Source: an uncultured Collinsella sp.
GTDB lineage: Bacteria; Actinomycetota; Coriobacteriia; Coriobacteriales; Coriobacteriaceae
Reading direction: 5' to 3'
Length of the DNA: 19,621 nucleotides
Assembly (NCBI GenBank): GCA_900549215.1
Contig: URNJ01000016.1
Location: forward strand, 1 to 19,621
Below are positions 1 through 8,216 of the stretch, in pieces (position 1 is the first letter of the stretch; every line of letters starts with the position of its first letter). The notes below the pieces were generated by a model. It was not told the DNA's origin and did not search any database. It was given only the letters and a program-made list of their open reading frames with translations. The position numbers were made by a program, and so were the translations under genes.

Positions 1-1
1 G

Positions 2-1054
2 TTCCGCAAGTTCGGCCTGTCCGGTAAGTCCTTCATCCCCATGCTCGTGTCCTCGGGCTGCGGCGTCCCCGGCGTCATGGCCACCAAGACCATCGAGAAC
101 GAGAAGGACCGCCGCATGACGGTCATGACCACCACGTTCATCCCCTGCGGCGCCAAGCTGCCGATTATCGCCCTGCTCATGGGTTCCATCATCGGCGATT
201 CTTCCACCACCGCCGCGTGGATCAGCCCGCTCTTCTACTTCCTGGGCGTCTTTGCCGTCATCGCCTCGGGCCTCATGCTCAAGAAGACCAAGCTCTTCGC
301 CGGTCGCCCGACGCCGTTCGTTATGGAGCTTCCTGCCTACCACTTCCCGGCGGTCCGCTCTTGGGCGCTGCACGTGTGGGAGCGCTGCTGGGCCTTTATC
401 AAAAAGGCCGGTACGGTCATCTTCGCGTCCACCGTCGTGGTGTGGTTCCTCTCCAACTTTGGTAGCTACAACGGCGCCTTTGGCTTCCTGCCTGCCATGG
501 AGGGCATCCCCGAGGAGTTCATGGACTACTCCGTGCTCGCCATGCTGGGCAACCTGGTCGCTTGGATCTTCGCCCCGCTCGGCTTTAGCACCTGGCAGGC
601 AACCGCGCTGACTGTCTCTGGCCTTGTCGCTAAGGAGAACGTCGTCGCCACCGCCGGATCGCTGCTGTCCGTCGCCGACGCGGGCGAGACCGACCCGAGC
701 CTGTGGACCGCGTTTGCCGGCATGTTCCCCACCATGGGCGCTTGCGTTGCCTTCGGCGCGTTCAACCTGCTGTGCGCTCCGTGCTTTGCCGCCATTGGCA
801 CCATCCGCAACCAGATGGACTCTGGCAAGTGGACCGCGATTGCCATCGGCTACGAGTGCGCCTTCGCTTGGGTCATCGGCCTGTTCATCAACCAGTTCTA
901 CAACCTGTTTGTGTTGGGACAGTTTGGTATCTGGACGATTGTGGCCATCGTGCTGCTGGTTGCGATGCTCTTCCAGATCTTCCGTCCCATGCCCAAGCAT
1001 GCATGGACCGACGAGGACGAGACCAACGCTGCCTCCGCCGCAGTTTCCGCTTAA
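2..1054 (+). CDS. feoB: Ferrous iron transport protein B, C-terminal part (5' end outside window)
   Basis: FeoB is the inner-membrane Fe(II) transporter; its cytosolic N-terminal G domain lies upstream of the window. About 350 residues are visible, read from position 2. They include the two Gate signatures: a GKSFIP stretch followed by the Cys-containing GCGVPG, and later FIPCGAKLP, both typical of FeoB permease domains. About seven hydrophobic segments follow. Near the end are the FNLLCAPCFAAIGT stretch, which carries two membrane cysteines, and a short charged tail. The stop is followed by a strong terminator, and the next gene is a FeoB-associated peptide, which supports the call. Family identity is near certain. 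The start and the GTPase domain cannot be judged here. Confidence 0.95.
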   Translation, partial: FRKFGLSGKSFIPMLVSSGCGVPGVMATKTIENEKDRRMTVMTTTFIPCGAKLPIIALLMGSIIGDSSTTAAWISPLFYFLGVFAVIASGLMLKKTKLFAGRPTPFVMELPAYHFPAVRSWALHVWERCWAFIKKAGTVIFASTVVVWFLSNFGSYNGAFGFLPAMEGIPEEFMDYSVLAMLGNLVAWIFAPLGFSTWQATALTVSGLVAKENVVATAGSLLSVADAGETDPSLWTAFAGMFPTMGACVAFGAFNLLCAPCFAAIGTIRNQMDSGKWTAIAIGYECAFAWVIGLFINQFYNLFVLGQFGIWTIVAIVLLVAMLFQIFRPMPKHAWTDEDETNAASAAVSA

Positions 1055-1084
1055 GTCCGAATAAGGATTAACCCCTTTCCACGA

Positions 1085-1116
1085 GCCCGGGTGTCCCAGC
1101 GACACTCGGGCTTTTT
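1085..1116 (+). terminator. Rho-independent terminator after feoB
   Basis: An 11-bp stem (1085-1095 with 1101-1111, one G:T wobble) with a 5-nt loop is followed by five T. It begins 30 nt after the feoB stop and separates feoB from the downstream peptide gene. Confidence 0.9.
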
Positions 1117-1229
1117 GGTGGGGGAGATGTGACGTTTCCGCAGATAAAACCGACCAAAATAAACCTGTCCCTTTTTGGTAGGTGGAGAATGGAGTAAAGT
1201 AAGTGGTGGTTAACTAGAGGAGGCTTGCT

Positions 1230-1430
1230 ATGGCACCTATCGATATTGTTGTACTGGCTGTTATCGGTATTGCGTTTGTCGCCGTGTGCGTGCGCATCTA
1301 CCGCAAGGGCACCTGCGCCGACTGCGCTCAGGGTGGCGTTTGCACGGGGCATTGCTCCAACAAAAAGACCTGTGCCGCGCTTAAGGGCGTGGACAAAATC
1401 GCCGAAGACTTGGGCCGCGGTATTCATTAG
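1230..1430 (+). CDS. FeoB-associated Cys-rich membrane protein
   Basis: This 66-residue protein has one N-terminal membrane helix (about residues 4-22) followed by a cytosolic or surface tail with cysteines at 29, 32, 38, 42 and 48 (CADC, GVC, GHC, KTC). This matches the small FeoB-associated Cys-rich family found next to feoB in Firmicutes and Actinobacteria. A proposed role is handling Fe(II) or assisting the FeoB pore, but this is not well established. The ATG follows an AGAGGAGG ribosome site at 1215-1222. A terminator separates it from feoB, so it probably has its own promoter or depends on readthrough. Confidence 0.85.
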   Translation: MAPIDIVVLAVIGIAFVAVCVRIYRKGTCADCAQGGVCTGHCSNKKTCAALKGVDKIAEDLGRGIH

Positions 1431-1532
1431 CCGACCGGCGTTTGGGCATGTATGACTGAGGATACGGCAGTTGCTGATACGATAGGTACATCAGCAACTG
1501 CCGCCGAGCGGCTTAAACGAAAGGAAGCCTGT

Positions 1533-3482
1533 ATGGAGTCATCCGCCTATCCAATGCTCTTTAGCCCGATCAAGGTCGGTACGACCGAGGTCAAGAACCG
1601 CGTCTTTATGCCGCCGGTATCTACCAACCTGGCCGATCACGGCTATGTGACCGACGACTTGGTCGATCATTACCGTGCCCGCGCCAAGGGCGGCGTGGGC
1701 CTGATCATCACCGAAGTCGTGACGGTCGAGCCCACCTATACCTATCTGCCGGGTGACATGTGCTGCTACGACGACACGTTTATCCCCGGCTGGGAAAAGC
1801 TCGCCGCAGCCGTCCACGAGTACGGCTGCAAGATCATGCCGCAGCTCTTCCACCCCGCCTACATGGCCTTTAACATCCCGGGCACGCCGCGCCTGATCGC
1901 TCCGTCCTTCGTGGGCCCGTCCTATGCCCGCGAGGCGCCGCGCCCCATTACGGTCGATGAGATTCACGAGCTCACGCATCAGTTTGGCGACGCCGCTGTG
2001 CGTATGCAGAAGGCCGGTGTCGATGGCGTCGAGGTCCACGCGGCTCACGCCCACGGTATGCTCGGCGGCTTTTTGACCCCGCTCTACAACAAGCGTACCG
2101 ATGAGTACGGCGGCTCGCTCGATGCCCGCATGCGCTTTTTGCTCGAGGTCATCGCCGAGATTCGCGAGCGCTGCGGCAAGGACTTTATCATCGACGTTCG
2201 AATCTCGGGCGACGAGTACACCGATGGCGGCCTGACTCTCAACGACATGATCTACGTCTCGCGTCGCCTGGAGAAGGCCGGCGTCGACATGATTCATGTC
2301 TCGGGCGGCACCACTATCAAGCGCGGCTCCGCCATTCCCGCCGCCGGTACTCAGCAGGCCTCGCACGCTGCCTGCTCGCGCGAGATCAAAAAGCACGTCA
2401 ACATTCCCGTCGCCACCGTCGGCCGCATCAACGAGGCCTGGATCGCCGAGGAGCTGATCGAGGACGGCGCTGCCGATATCTGCATGATGGGCCGCGCCAA
2501 TCTGTGCGATGCCGAGTTCTGCAACAAGGCCGCTGCCGGCAACGCCGACGACATCCGCCCCTGCATCGGCTGCCTGCGCTGCCTGAACGGCATTATGTTT
2601 GGCAAGCGCATCTCCTGCACCGTCAACCCGGACGTGGAGCGCGACGAGGCTGGCTACGAGCCTGCCGCCGTGGCCAAGAACGTGCTCGTTGTGGGCGCTG
2701 GTCCTGCGGGCATGGAGGCAGCCTACATTGCCGCCAAGCGCGGCCACAACGTGGTGCTCGTGGACAAGCAGGATGAGCCGGGCGGCGAAATGCGCATCGC
2801 AGCCGTGCCGCCGGCAAAGCAGGAACTCACCCGCGTGATCAAGTATCAGTACCGTCGCCTGGCCGAGGCCGGCGTGAAGTGCGTCTTTGGCACCGAGCTT
2901 TCGGCCGAGGACATTCAGCGCGACTACGCAGGTTACGAGGTTGTCCTAGCTTATGGCGCCGAGCCCATCACTCCGGCCTTCATGCAGGGCTTTAAGCAGG
3001 TTATGACGGCTGACGACCTGCTGGGTGGCAAGGCTTTCCCGGGCAAGAAGATCGTCATCGTGGGCGGCGGTACCGTCGGTTGCGAGACGGCCGATTATCT
3101 GGCCCCGCTGGTCAACGACTTGTCGCCGGCCAATCGCGACGTCACCGTCATCGAGATGACCAAGACGCTCGCCGCCAACGAGGGCGGTGCCGGTCGCGCG
3201 GTGCTCATCACGCGCATGCTCTCCAAGGGTGTCCACGTGCTGACTGAGGCCAAGGTGACCGAGATCACCGAGGATACCATCAGCTACGAAAAGGACGGCG
3301 AGGTCCACACCATCACCGGTGCCGATACGCTGGTGCTTGCCATGGGCTATCGTCCCAATACCAAGCTGGCCGACGACCTGGCGGCAGCCGGCGTTACCAC
3401 CCACGTGCTGGGCGATGCCAACAAGTGCGGCAACATCCGCGACGCCATCGGCGATGGCTACAAGGTTGCTTGCGAGCTCTAG
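1533..3482 (+). CDS. Old yellow enzyme / 2-enoate-reductase-type FMN, Fe-S and FAD oxidoreductase
   Basis: The protein is 649 residues with the three-part plan of FadH, enoate reductase and BaiCD/BaiH. An N-terminal FMN TIM barrel spans about 8-335. A [4Fe-4S] motif follows with Cys344, Cys347, Cys350 and Cys362. The FAD/NAD(P) half carries GAGPAG at 388-393 and GGGTVG at 511-516. Such enzymes reduce activated C=C bonds of enoates, bile acids or aromatic acids using NAD(P)H; the substrate here is unknown. The barrel motif HAAHAHGMLGGF (169-180) has no tyrosine where OYE1, FadH and enoate reductases carry the proton-donor Tyr. I chose the ATG at 1533 because AAAGGAAG at 1520-1527 precedes it. 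An in-frame ATG at 1452 would add 27 low-complexity residues. The GntR gene downstream is a plausible regulator. Confidence 0.88.
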   Translation: MESSAYPMLFSPIKVGTTEVKNRVFMPPVSTNLADHGYVTDDLVDHYRARAKGGVGLIITEVVTVEPTYTYLPGDMCCYDDTFIPGWEKLAAAVHEYGCKIMPQLFHPAYMAFNIPGTPRLIAPSFVGPSYAREAPRPITVDEIHELTHQFGDAAVRMQKAGVDGVEVHAAHAHGMLGGFLTPLYNKRTDEYGGSLDARMRFLLEVIAEIRERCGKDFIIDVRISGDEYTDGGLTLNDMIYVSRRLEKAGVDMIHVSGGTTIKRGSAIPAAGTQQASHAACSREIKKHVNIPVATVGRINEAWIAEELIEDGAADICMMGRANLCDAEFCNKAAAGNADDIRPCIGCLRCLNGIMFGKRISCTVNPDVERDEAGYEPAAVAKNVLVVGAGPAGMEAAYIAAKRGHNVVLVDKQDEPGGEMRIAAVPPAKQELTRVIKYQYRRLAEAGVKCVFGTELSAEDIQRDYAGYEVVLAYGAEPITPAFMQGFKQVMTADDLLGGKAFPGKKIVIVGGGTVGCETADYLAPLVNDLSPANRDVTVIEMTKTLAANEGGAGRAVLITRMLSKGVHVLTEAKVTEITEDTISYEKDGEVHTITGADTLVLAMGYRPNTKLADDLAAAGVTTHVLGDANKCGNIRDAIGDGYKVACEL

Positions 3483-3535
3483 TCAACCCTTTGGTGCATG
3501 AGGAGGGGCGTTTCCGCGCCATCCGATAGCAAAAC

Positions 3536-3578
3536 AGCGGTGGTGTCCTGGGTTTCGGGATGCCGCCGCTTGCTCTTG
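3536..3578 (+). terminator. Possible terminator between the oxidoreductase and GntR genes
   Basis: A 13-bp stem (3536-3548 with 3558-3570, three G:T wobbles) has a 9-nt loop and is followed by TGCTCTTG. The T-tract is poor, so termination is uncertain. The position 54 nt after a stop codon suits it. Confidence 0.4.
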
Positions 3579-3688
3579 TGATCCTGGCGACGCGAGCGTG
3601 CCCTATTTCACCGCAACTGAGGGGATGGGGGATGAGATAGTATTACGTGGTGACATTCGACACACCGTGGGCTTCATCCGAGGGCTTT

Positions 3689-4381
3689 ATGGAACAGCAC
3701 CAGCATTATCAGAGCCTGCAAGACCAGGCATACAACGCATTGCGCTCCAAGATCATCTATGCCGAGCTCAAGCCCGGCACGCGCCTTTCGGCGATTGGTC
3801 TGGAAAAGGAGACGGGAATCGGGCGCACGCCCATTCGCGAGTCCTTTGTGCGCCTGCGTGAGCAGGAGCTGGTGGAAACGCGTCCCAAAAGCGGCACCTA
3901 TGTTTCAAAAATCAGCATGGAGCGCGCCGAGAACGCCTGTTTCTTGCGCGAGAAACTCGAGAGAAGCGTACTCATTAAATGCTGTTCTGCCGCCACGTCC
4001 GAGCAAAAGCATCGGCTCGAGCAGATTCTTGCCGAGTCCGAGTCGCTCGACCATAGCGAGACGCGTCGCTTTTTTGATCTGGACAACCTGTTCCATGAGA
4101 CGTGTTTTGAGATTGCCGGTCGTCACATGTTGTGGGATTGGATGAAGAGCGTCAACACGCATTTTGAGCGATACAACTGGTTGCGTATGGTGTCGCAGGA
4201 TCTGGATTGGGAGCCGATTCGTCGGCAGCATCGCCGGATTCTCGAGGCCATTAAGAGGGGCGATACCGACACGGCGAGCTATCTGGCCGAGACGCACTTG
4301 CATCTGATGCCCGAGGAACAGGGACCGGTTATCGCCTTGCATCCCGACTATTTCGAGCTGTCCAAAGACTCGTCTATCTAG
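3689..4381 (+). CDS. GntR-family transcriptional regulator (FadR/FCD subfamily)
   Basis: This 230-residue protein has an N-terminal winged helix (about 10-75; RTPIRESFVRL is the recognition-helix region and GTYVS the wing). An all-helical FCD ligand-binding domain follows (about 85-215). His136, His181 and His203/205 sit where FCD proteins usually hold a metal near the ligand. FCD regulators sense small carboxylates or sugar acids and commonly control adjacent catabolic genes, so the upstream oxidoreductase is a candidate target. The start is ambiguous. ATG 3689 follows GAGGG closely (4 nt), and a GTG at 3647 would add 14 residues unlike the family N-terminus. Confidence 0.85.
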   Translation: MEQHQHYQSLQDQAYNALRSKIIYAELKPGTRLSAIGLEKETGIGRTPIRESFVRLREQELVETRPKSGTYVSKISMERAENACFLREKLERSVLIKCCSAATSEQKHRLEQILAESESLDHSETRRFFDLDNLFHETCFEIAGRHMLWDWMKSVNTHFERYNWLRMVSQDLDWEPIRRQHRRILEAIKRGDTDTASYLAETHLHLMPEEQGPVIALHPDYFELSKDSSI

Positions 4382-4506
4382 CCCATCACCGCATCTGCTC
4401 GAGACGCAAAAACGATGCTACTCACCTACAGCGTTTTGCAACCGAGATTTTTAAAAAAATGCCTAAAATGGCTCAGACTGCCGACAATTGGGAAACGGGG
4501 TGCGCT

Positions 4507-5529
4507 ATGGCGCAGATGAGAATCAAGGACATTGCCGCCGAGGCGGGCGTGAGTCCGGCCACGGTTTCGCGCTATCTCAATAACCGCCCCGGGCAGATGA
4601 CCGAGGAAACCCGTGCTCGCATCGCAGCGGTTATCGAGCGCACCGGCTATCGCCCGCGTGCCGCCGCGCGCAATCTGCGCAGCTCGCGCACCAACCTCAT
4701 CGGCGTGATCCTGGCCGACATCGCCAACCCGTTCTCCAGCGCTATGCTCGAAGGGCTTTCCGCCAGCGCCGCCGCGCGCGGCTGCTCGCTCATGACGGCC
4801 ATTAGTGGCAACGACTCCGCTAAGGAAGCGGAGTCGCTCACCAGACTTATCGATGCCAGCGTGGACGGCCTGGTCGTCAACACCTGCGGAGGCAATGATG
4901 AGGCGATCGCCGCGGCAGCGGGACGCCTGCCCGTCGTGCTGCTCGACCGCGACGTTGCCGACGGCGGTGTCGATCTGGTGACATCTAACAATCGTGAGCT
5001 GGTCGCCGGCTTGGTAGACGCCTTGGCTGCTGCGGGCAGCGAGCGCCTGTGCCTGCTTACCGAGGCAAGCGACGACAGCCCCGTCCGTCGCGAGCGCGCC
5101 AAGGCCTTTACTGACGAGCTTTCGCACCGCGGCCTTGCGGGCGAGGTCGTCACCCTGGCCGACGGGGGCGCCACGGGCGTCGGTCGCTTGGACGAGACCA
5201 TCCGCGGCTATGCCGGCAAAAAGCTCGGCCTCATTGCCGTCAACGGTCTGGTCTTCCTGCGTCTGACCGAGGCGCTAGCACAGCTGGGGACCTCGTTGCC
5301 GGCTGGCCTCAAAATCGCGACGTTTGACGATTACCCCTGGAACCATGTGCTCTTTGGCGGCGTCACCACGGCCGCGCAAGACACCCTCACCATTGCCGAG
5401 CGTGTGGTCGAGCGCCTGTCCGAGCGCATCGACGTTGTTACCACCACCGTGGGCGAAGCCGCAAAGCTGGCGCCCAAGCGCATCGAGGTTCCCGGTCACA
5501 TCGAACACCGCGCTTCGACCTCGCGCTAG
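4507..5529 (+). CDS. LacI-family transcriptional regulator
   Basis: This 340-residue protein has a LacI helix-turn-helix at residues 5-25 (IKDIAAEAGVSPATVSRYL) and a hinge helix region near 50-60 (YRPRAAARNLRSS). A periplasmic-binding-protein-like effector domain follows, beginning IGVILADIANPF. Length is normal for the family. I prefer ATG 4507, because GGGG at 4497-4500 precedes it and LacI proteins start just before the HTH. An in-frame ATG at 4459 would add 16 residues and has no ribosome site. No sugar-use genes lie beside it, so its regulon cannot be told from context. Upstream are an imperfect inverted repeat (GCAAAAACG at 4406, CGTTTTGC at 4432) and an A/T tract at 4446-4459 that could be autoregulatory sites, at low certainty. 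Confidence 0.9.
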   Translation: MAQMRIKDIAAEAGVSPATVSRYLNNRPGQMTEETRARIAAVIERTGYRPRAAARNLRSSRTNLIGVILADIANPFSSAMLEGLSASAAARGCSLMTAISGNDSAKEAESLTRLIDASVDGLVVNTCGGNDEAIAAAAGRLPVVLLDRDVADGGVDLVTSNNRELVAGLVDALAAAGSERLCLLTEASDDSPVRRERAKAFTDELSHRGLAGEVVTLADGGATGVGRLDETIRGYAGKKLGLIAVNGLVFLRLTEALAQLGTSLPAGLKIATFDDYPWNHVLFGGVTTAAQDTLTIAERVVERLSERIDVVTTTVGEAAKLAPKRIEVPGHIEHRASTSR

Positions 5530-5603
5530 TCGCCCGTCCGAGTCGGTCTGTTCGTGCTTGGCACCCGCCTGTTCGCGCACGTTTTTTGAGCGCTTGATAC
5601 GCT

Positions 5604-5619
5604 TTAACCCTGCGGAAAC
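5604..5619 (+). promoter_or_regulatory. Candidate GlnR-box half-site upstream of the glutamine-synthetase-like gene
   Basis: TTAAC, six bases, then GAAAC matches the actinobacterial GlnR a-site/b-site arrangement (gTnAC-n6-GaAAC) at four of five and five of five positions. Only one a/b pair is visible; the next 22-bp repeat is not conserved. The link is suggestive because a GlnR-like regulator is encoded downstream. Confidence 0.3.
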
Positions 5620-5684
5620 ATTTTTCTGCGATAGTATCTGCGATATAGACCAGTCGAAACCCGCCCGAAAGAAAGGGGAGCGAC

Positions 5685-7022
5685 ATGAACCAGCAGAACA
5701 TTGATTACGTACTCCGCTCCGTAGAGCAGCGTGACATCCGCTTTGTGCGTCTGTGGTTTGTCGACATTCTCGGCCGCCTCAAGAACTTTGCCATTAGCCC
5801 CGAGGACCTCGAGGTCGCTTTTGAGGAGGGTATTGGCTTTGACGGCTCTGCCATCGAGGGCTTTGCTACGCCCGAGGAAGCCGACATGCTGGCGTTTCCC
5901 GATGCTTCGACCTTCCAGATCCTGCCGTGGCGCCCGAGCCACAACGGCGTCGCCCGCGTGTTCTGCGACGTGTGCACCCCCGATCGCAGGCCGTTTGCCG
6001 GCGACCCGCGCGATGCCCTGCGCCGCATGTTCCACAAGGCCGAGAAGGCTGGCTATCTGCTTAACGTGGGCGCCGAGCTGGAGTACTACTACTTCCCCGA
6101 CGAGCACACTCCCGAGCCGCTCGACAACGTGGGCTACTTCGATCTTTCGGTGAGCGATGCCGCTCGCGACCTGCGTCGCAACACGGTCCTCACGCTCGAG
6201 AAGATGTCCGTGCCCGTGGAGTACACCTTCCACGCCGCCGGCCGCTCGCAGCACGGCATGAGCCTGCGTCACGCCGAGGCCCTGAGCATGTCCGACGCCA
6301 TCACCACGGCCAAACTCATCATTAAGCAGCAGGCCTACGAGAGCGGTTGCCACGCCTCCTTTATGCCCAAGCCGTTGGCGGGCGAGGATGGCAGCGCCAT
6401 GTTTTTGCATCAGTCGCTGTTCGACCACGACGGCAACAACGTCTTTTGGGGCGAGGGCGACGAGAAGTACCATCTCTCCGATATCGCCAAGCACTATATG
6501 GCCGGCATCCTGGCGCATGCCCGCGAAATCAGCGCCATCACCAACCCCACGGTCAACTCGTACAAGCGCATCACCACGGGCGGCGACTCCGTGCCGCAGT
6601 ACGCCACGTGGGGCCTGCGCAACCGCGCGAGTATGGTCCGCATCCCGGTCTACAAGCCCGGCAAGCAGCTGTCCACGCGCATCGAACTTCGCAGTCCCGA
6701 CCCCATGGCCAATCCGTACCTGGTCAACGCCGTCACGCTGGCGGCCGGTCTGGATGGCATCGAGCGCAAGCTGGAGCTCCCGCCCGAGGCCACGGCCGAG
6801 ACGCTCAAGCTCACCGACCGTCAGATGCTCGAGGCCGGCTACACGCCGCTGCCGCGCTCGCTCAAAGAGGCGCTCGACGTCTTTGAGGACTCGCAGTTTA
6901 TGAAGGATGCCCTCGGCGAGCACATCCACAGCTTCTTCCTCAAAAAGAAGCGCGACGAGTGGCATAAGTTTGAGTCCACGATCACCGAGTGGGAGATCAA
7001 GCACTACCTGGCGAACTCCTAA
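5685..7022 (+). CDS. Glutamine-synthetase-fold protein with degenerate active site
   Basis: The 445-residue length and the order of motifs match type I-alpha glutamine synthetase. A beta-grasp domain carries GFDGSAIEGF (51-60). The catalytic domain has GAELEYYYF (129-137), FMPKP (226-230), NSYKR (291-295), RNR (312-314) and RIELRSPDPMANPYL (332-346). Key residues differ by eye alignment to Salmonella GlnA. Glu212 and Glu220 (n1 metal) become Ala184 and Gly191. His269 (n2 metal) becomes Phe240. Catalytic Glu327 becomes Asp301. Glu131, Glu133, His242 and Glu334 remain. Normal glutamine synthesis is therefore doubtful. A regulatory or altered-substrate role is possible. GGGGAG precedes the ATG, and a GlnR-like regulator follows 50 nt downstream. 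Annotation pipelines would probably call it glnA. Confidence 0.85.
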   Translation: MNQQNIDYVLRSVEQRDIRFVRLWFVDILGRLKNFAISPEDLEVAFEEGIGFDGSAIEGFATPEEADMLAFPDASTFQILPWRPSHNGVARVFCDVCTPDRRPFAGDPRDALRRMFHKAEKAGYLLNVGAELEYYYFPDEHTPEPLDNVGYFDLSVSDAARDLRRNTVLTLEKMSVPVEYTFHAAGRSQHGMSLRHAEALSMSDAITTAKLIIKQQAYESGCHASFMPKPLAGEDGSAMFLHQSLFDHDGNNVFWGEGDEKYHLSDIAKHYMAGILAHAREISAITNPTVNSYKRITTGGDSVPQYATWGLRNRASMVRIPVYKPGKQLSTRIELRSPDPMANPYLVNAVTLAAGLDGIERKLELPPEATAETLKLTDRQMLEAGYTPLPRSLKEALDVFEDSQFMKDALGEHIHSFFLKKKRDEWHKFESTITEWEIKHYLANS

Positions 7023-7072
7023 TCGCGCCGGCTTGTTCCAGTACGATTGAACTCATTTCTTTGGAGGCCGAT

Positions 7073-7735
7073 ATGTCCGAAAAGAGTGCCCTGTTCATGG
7101 CGCGCACGACGCGCTTCCACGAGTTTGCCCGCAGCCTGACGACCACCCTGGGTGTCGAGGTGAGCCTGGCCACCCCCGATTCGCCGACTGCGGCGCATGA
7201 CTTTGACCTGCTGATTCTCGATTCCGATGGCATCCGCAGCGACCGCATCGATCAGATTGCCAAGTGGCTTGACGATCGCGGCGGCGTCCCCATGCTGGTG
7301 ATCGTCGACGACGAGGCGCTCGGCACCCTGCGCCTGCCGAATCACGCGCATGCCGACTTTGTATGCCCCACGGCGACGCCCAACGAGCTTAAGGCTCGTG
7401 CGCAGCGCCTGATGGGCGAGGAGGAGACCGTCGCCGCCGACGATGTGCTCAACATCGATAACCTCGAGATCAACCTGGCTACCTACCAGGTGACGCTCGA
7501 TAACGAGCCCATCGACCTGACGCTGATGGAGTACTCGCTGCTGAGCTTTTTGGCGACGCACCCCAACCGCGCCTACAGCCGCGAGGTACTGCTGCACCGC
7601 GTGTGGGGCTTTGAGTACTGCGGCGGTACGCGTACCGTCGACGTGCACATCCGACGCATCCGCTCCAAGGTGGGCCCGCAGATCGCGGCGCACATCACCA
7701 CCGTCCGCGGCGTGGGCTATCTGTTTAAGGACTAG
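7073..7735 (+). CDS. Orphan OmpR-family regulator, GlnR-like
   Basis: This 220-residue protein has an atypical receiver domain (1-115) and an OmpR winged helix (125-218). The winged helix contains VWGFEYCGGTRTVDVHIRR (177-195), very like actinobacterial GlnR. In the receiver only Asp50 (LLILDSD) is a candidate phosphosite. The N-terminal acidic pair is missing, and the usual Lys before Pro is replaced (CPTATPNE). No histidine kinase lies nearby, so it may act without phosphorylation, as GlnR does. GlnR controls nitrogen-assimilation genes, and the preceding gene is a glutamine-synthetase-like protein, probably in the same transcript. I chose ATG 7073 for the GGAGG at 7063-7067. An in-frame extension to 6989 overlaps the upstream gene. 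A terminator follows the stop. Confidence 0.82.
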   Translation: MSEKSALFMARTTRFHEFARSLTTTLGVEVSLATPDSPTAAHDFDLLILDSDGIRSDRIDQIAKWLDDRGGVPMLVIVDDEALGTLRLPNHAHADFVCPTATPNELKARAQRLMGEEETVAADDVLNIDNLEINLATYQVTLDNEPIDLTLMEYSLLSFLATHPNRAYSREVLLHRVWGFEYCGGTRTVDVHIRRIRSKVGPQIAAHITTVRGVGYLFKD

Positions 7736-7756
7736 CAAGTAAATAGAGGAATGTGA

Positions 7757-7786
7757 GGGTACCGGAGATTTCTCCAGTACCCTTTT
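7757..7786 (+). terminator. Terminator after the GlnR-like gene
   Basis: The arms at 7757-7768 and 7771-7782 form an 11- to 12-bp stem with one C:A mismatch, then four T and CTCGTTT. It starts 21 nt after the stop and closes the glutamine-synthetase-like/regulator transcript. Confidence 0.85.
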
Positions 7787-7880
7787 CTCGTTTAGGGTGA
7801 AAAGAGGACCTTTCATCGATAAAAGTGTGTCAGTAAAAACAATATCAAACGTATAGCACTATCTAGCGAATATCATTTAG

Positions 7881-8208
7881 TTACCTGCTAAGGATTTGTA
7901 TAAACAGGGATATGTTGTTGATGCGAGCAAAACGATTTCGGGAATGATAACGCTAACGCAAACAGAAGTTATCAAAGAGACGAAAACCTACGCATGCGCG
8001 TTTCGGCAATGTTTTCTCTGGGAGGCTCCGGTCAAATGGCAGCGGGCGCGCAACGGCAGTTGTGGGCTATGTGGCAATGCATAACACATACTCAAATGCC
8101 AAGAAGTACCTGCTTGTGGTTTGGAACGGATGGATAAACCGGCTGCAGTTTCTTCCATATGACGTATCAATTTACACGGCTCACGACGGAACATATTGCA
8201 AGGAGTGA
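7881..8208 (+). pseudogene. Decayed C-terminal remnant of a papain-fold (C39-like) peptidase
   Basis: No intact gene covers this AT-richer stretch, but readable pieces remain. In frame 7957-8205 the segment SGRATAVVGYVAMHN (from 8041) is followed by YLLVVWNGW and FLPYD, ending at TGA 8206. It lines up by eye with the C-terminus of the intact minus-strand peptidase in this window (SGHTVTVTGYFTGHN, then EVFDGW), 7 of 15 identical in the first block. The catalytic His is Arg here. No start codon precedes it in that frame. A second frame (7881-8084) reads LYKQGYVVDASK onward and may hold the preceding part after a frameshift. The bases 7787-7880 show nothing recognisable. Most of the gene, including the catalytic Cys region, is absent. 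Confidence 0.6.
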
Positions 8209-8216
8209 TTGTACTC

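Noticed and set aside
1539..2747. 402-codon minus-strand frame opposite the flavin oxidoreductase
   Set aside because: Shadow of the plus-strand enzyme, whose FMN, Fe-S and FAD motifs are intact.
4812..4836. 10-bp perfect inverted repeat with a 5-nt loop inside the lacI-type gene
   Set aside because: It lies in ordinary coding sequence (NDSAKEAES) with no T-tract and could easily arise by chance in GC-rich codons.
5604..7004. 466-codon minus-strand frame opposite the glutamine-synthetase-like gene
   Set aside because: Antisense shadow with no recognisable motifs; the plus-strand protein is clearly GS-fold.
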